Assembly (NCBI GenBank): GCA_026708165.1
Contig: JAPOVO010000362.1
Span: forward strand, 1 to 5,619
DNA from: Chloroflexota bacterium
GTDB taxonomy: Bacteria; Chloroflexota; UBA11872; VXNJ01
Length of the DNA: 5,619 nucleotides
Direction of reading: 5' to 3'
The translations under genes and the position numbers were made by a program. The notes beneath the pieces are model-generated. The model made no database searches. It was not told where the DNA came from and saw only the letters and a program-made list of their open reading frames with translations. Of this stretch, positions 5,059-5,619 are shown piece after piece (the first letter of the stretch is position 1; each line of letters starts with the position of its first letter).

Positions 5059-5619
5059 ATGGAACCAGACGGGCATTTGGATCCTTCAGACGAGCCTGTG
5101 GCCAGACATGAGGTTGTGAAGCGGAAGACTTCCCAGTCGGGAGAGCCCATAGCGATCGTTGGCATGGCGTGCCGGTTCCCCGGGGCGGGAGATTTGGACG
5201 CCTTCTGGCAACTGTTGGTCGAGGGCGGGAACGCCGTGACCGAGGGGGTCCCCGGTTCCGGCGTGGGACGAGTCGGCGAGATTATCCGTGAGTCCGATGT
5301 TCAGAACGAGGCGTGCCGCTTCGGCGCCTTCGTCGACGATATCGATCAGTTTGACGCGTCGTTCTTCCGCATTTCGCCGGTCGAGGCGCAACTGCTGGAT
5401 CCGCAGCAGCGGATGATGCTGGAGACGAGCTGGCAGGCTCTCGAGGACGCGGGGATCGATCCGGACCGGCTCAGGGGCAGCCGCACCGGCGTCTATACCG
5501 GGATCAGCAACGACGAGTACCGAATGCTGGTCGTGGACTCAAGCAGACCCACCGAGGCTGCCGGAAGCCTCTACGCCCTCAGCGGCACCAACCTCAACGG
5601 CACCAGCGGACGGGTCTCC
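5059..5619 (+). CDS. Type I polyketide synthase, N-terminal part of the ketosynthase domain (3' partial)
   Basis: The window holds the first 187 residues of a large modular PKS; the frame is open to the end. Ketosynthases extend the chain by decarboxylative Claisen condensation of ACP-bound acyl units. The start is ATG 5059: the frame is closed by TGA at 5044-5046, no other start codon lies between, and AGGA (5050-5053) stands 5 nt upstream. A 28-residue polar leader precedes the KS domain, which opens with EPIAIVGMACRFPGA at 29-43. FGAFVDDIDQFDASFF, DPQQRMMLETSW (from D114) and GSRTGVYTGIS (up to S150) follow, all strong beta-ketoacyl synthase signatures. The active-site Cys (in the TACSS-type motif) and the two His lie beyond the window edge, so catalytic competence cannot be judged. 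No loading or ACP domain precedes the KS. The PxDRW-type motif usual in modular KSs is replaced by a Gly/Val-rich stretch (about residues 63-73). The product is unknown. Confidence 0.95.
   Translation, partial: MEPDGHLDPSDEPVARHEVVKRKTSQSGEPIAIVGMACRFPGAGDLDAFWQLLVEGGNAVTEGVPGSGVGRVGEIIRESDVQNEACRFGAFVDDIDQFDASFFRISPVEAQLLDPQQRMMLETSWQALEDAGIDPDRLRGSRTGVYTGISNDEYRMLVVDSSRPTEAAGSLYALSGTNLNGTSGRVS

Noticed and set aside
4879..5076. Reverse-strand reading frame of 65 residues ending in GGEGETRTLT...
   Set aside because: This ending is the well-known artefact of translating the antisense of a tRNA-Leu gene; the frame overlaps the tRNA and has no support as a protein.

Overview
The window reads as ordinary bacterial chromosome from a GC-rich organism (roughly 60-65% G+C by eye). 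All genes lie on the + strand, are closely packed and mostly carry clear Shine-Dalgarno sites. The lineage cannot be fixed from the sequence. A 2-oxo-acid dehydrogenase E2/E3 pair, a DUF362 iron-sulfur protein and a modular polyketide synthase (PKS) would fit an uncultivated Chloroflexota-like (e.g. SAR202/Dehalococcoidia) or similar high-GC lineage, but that is a low-confidence guess.

Layout. Bases 1-1277 hold the lipoyl-bearing E2 acyltransferase of a 2-oxo-acid dehydrogenase complex, probably missing a few N-terminal codons at the window edge. A 215-bp intergenic leader with several possible RNA hairpins follows. Next is a DUF362-family protein with a probable single [4Fe-4S] site (1494-2843), then a gap of about 110 bp with a perfect GC-rich hairpin. 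A small unrecognised helical protein (2954-3268) comes next, and 25 bp later the E3 dihydrolipoyl dehydrogenase (3294-4700). After a gap of about 140 bp comes a complete tRNA-Leu(UAG) with encoded CCA (4840-4927). A 131-bp leader then precedes the start of a type I PKS (5059 to the window end), cut off just before its ketosynthase active-site cysteine. No stretch longer than 300 bp lacks a gene.

How the genes work together. E2 and E3 are two of the three components of one oxidative decarboxylation complex: E2 carries the acyl group on its lipoyl arm to CoA, and E3 reoxidises the lipoyl arm with NAD+. The E1 genes would be expected upstream, outside the window. The DUF362 protein and the 104-residue protein sit between E2 and E3, which is unusual and suggests, without proving, a linked redox or accessory role. 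The tRNA separates this metabolic block from the PKS, which looks like the first gene of a separate biosynthetic locus. I see no CRISPR array, transposase or obvious phage gene. The most notable points are the two extra genes inside the E2-E3 block, the reduced cysteine pattern of the DUF362 protein, and a PKS starting directly after a tRNA gene with a non-canonical ketosynthase N-terminus.
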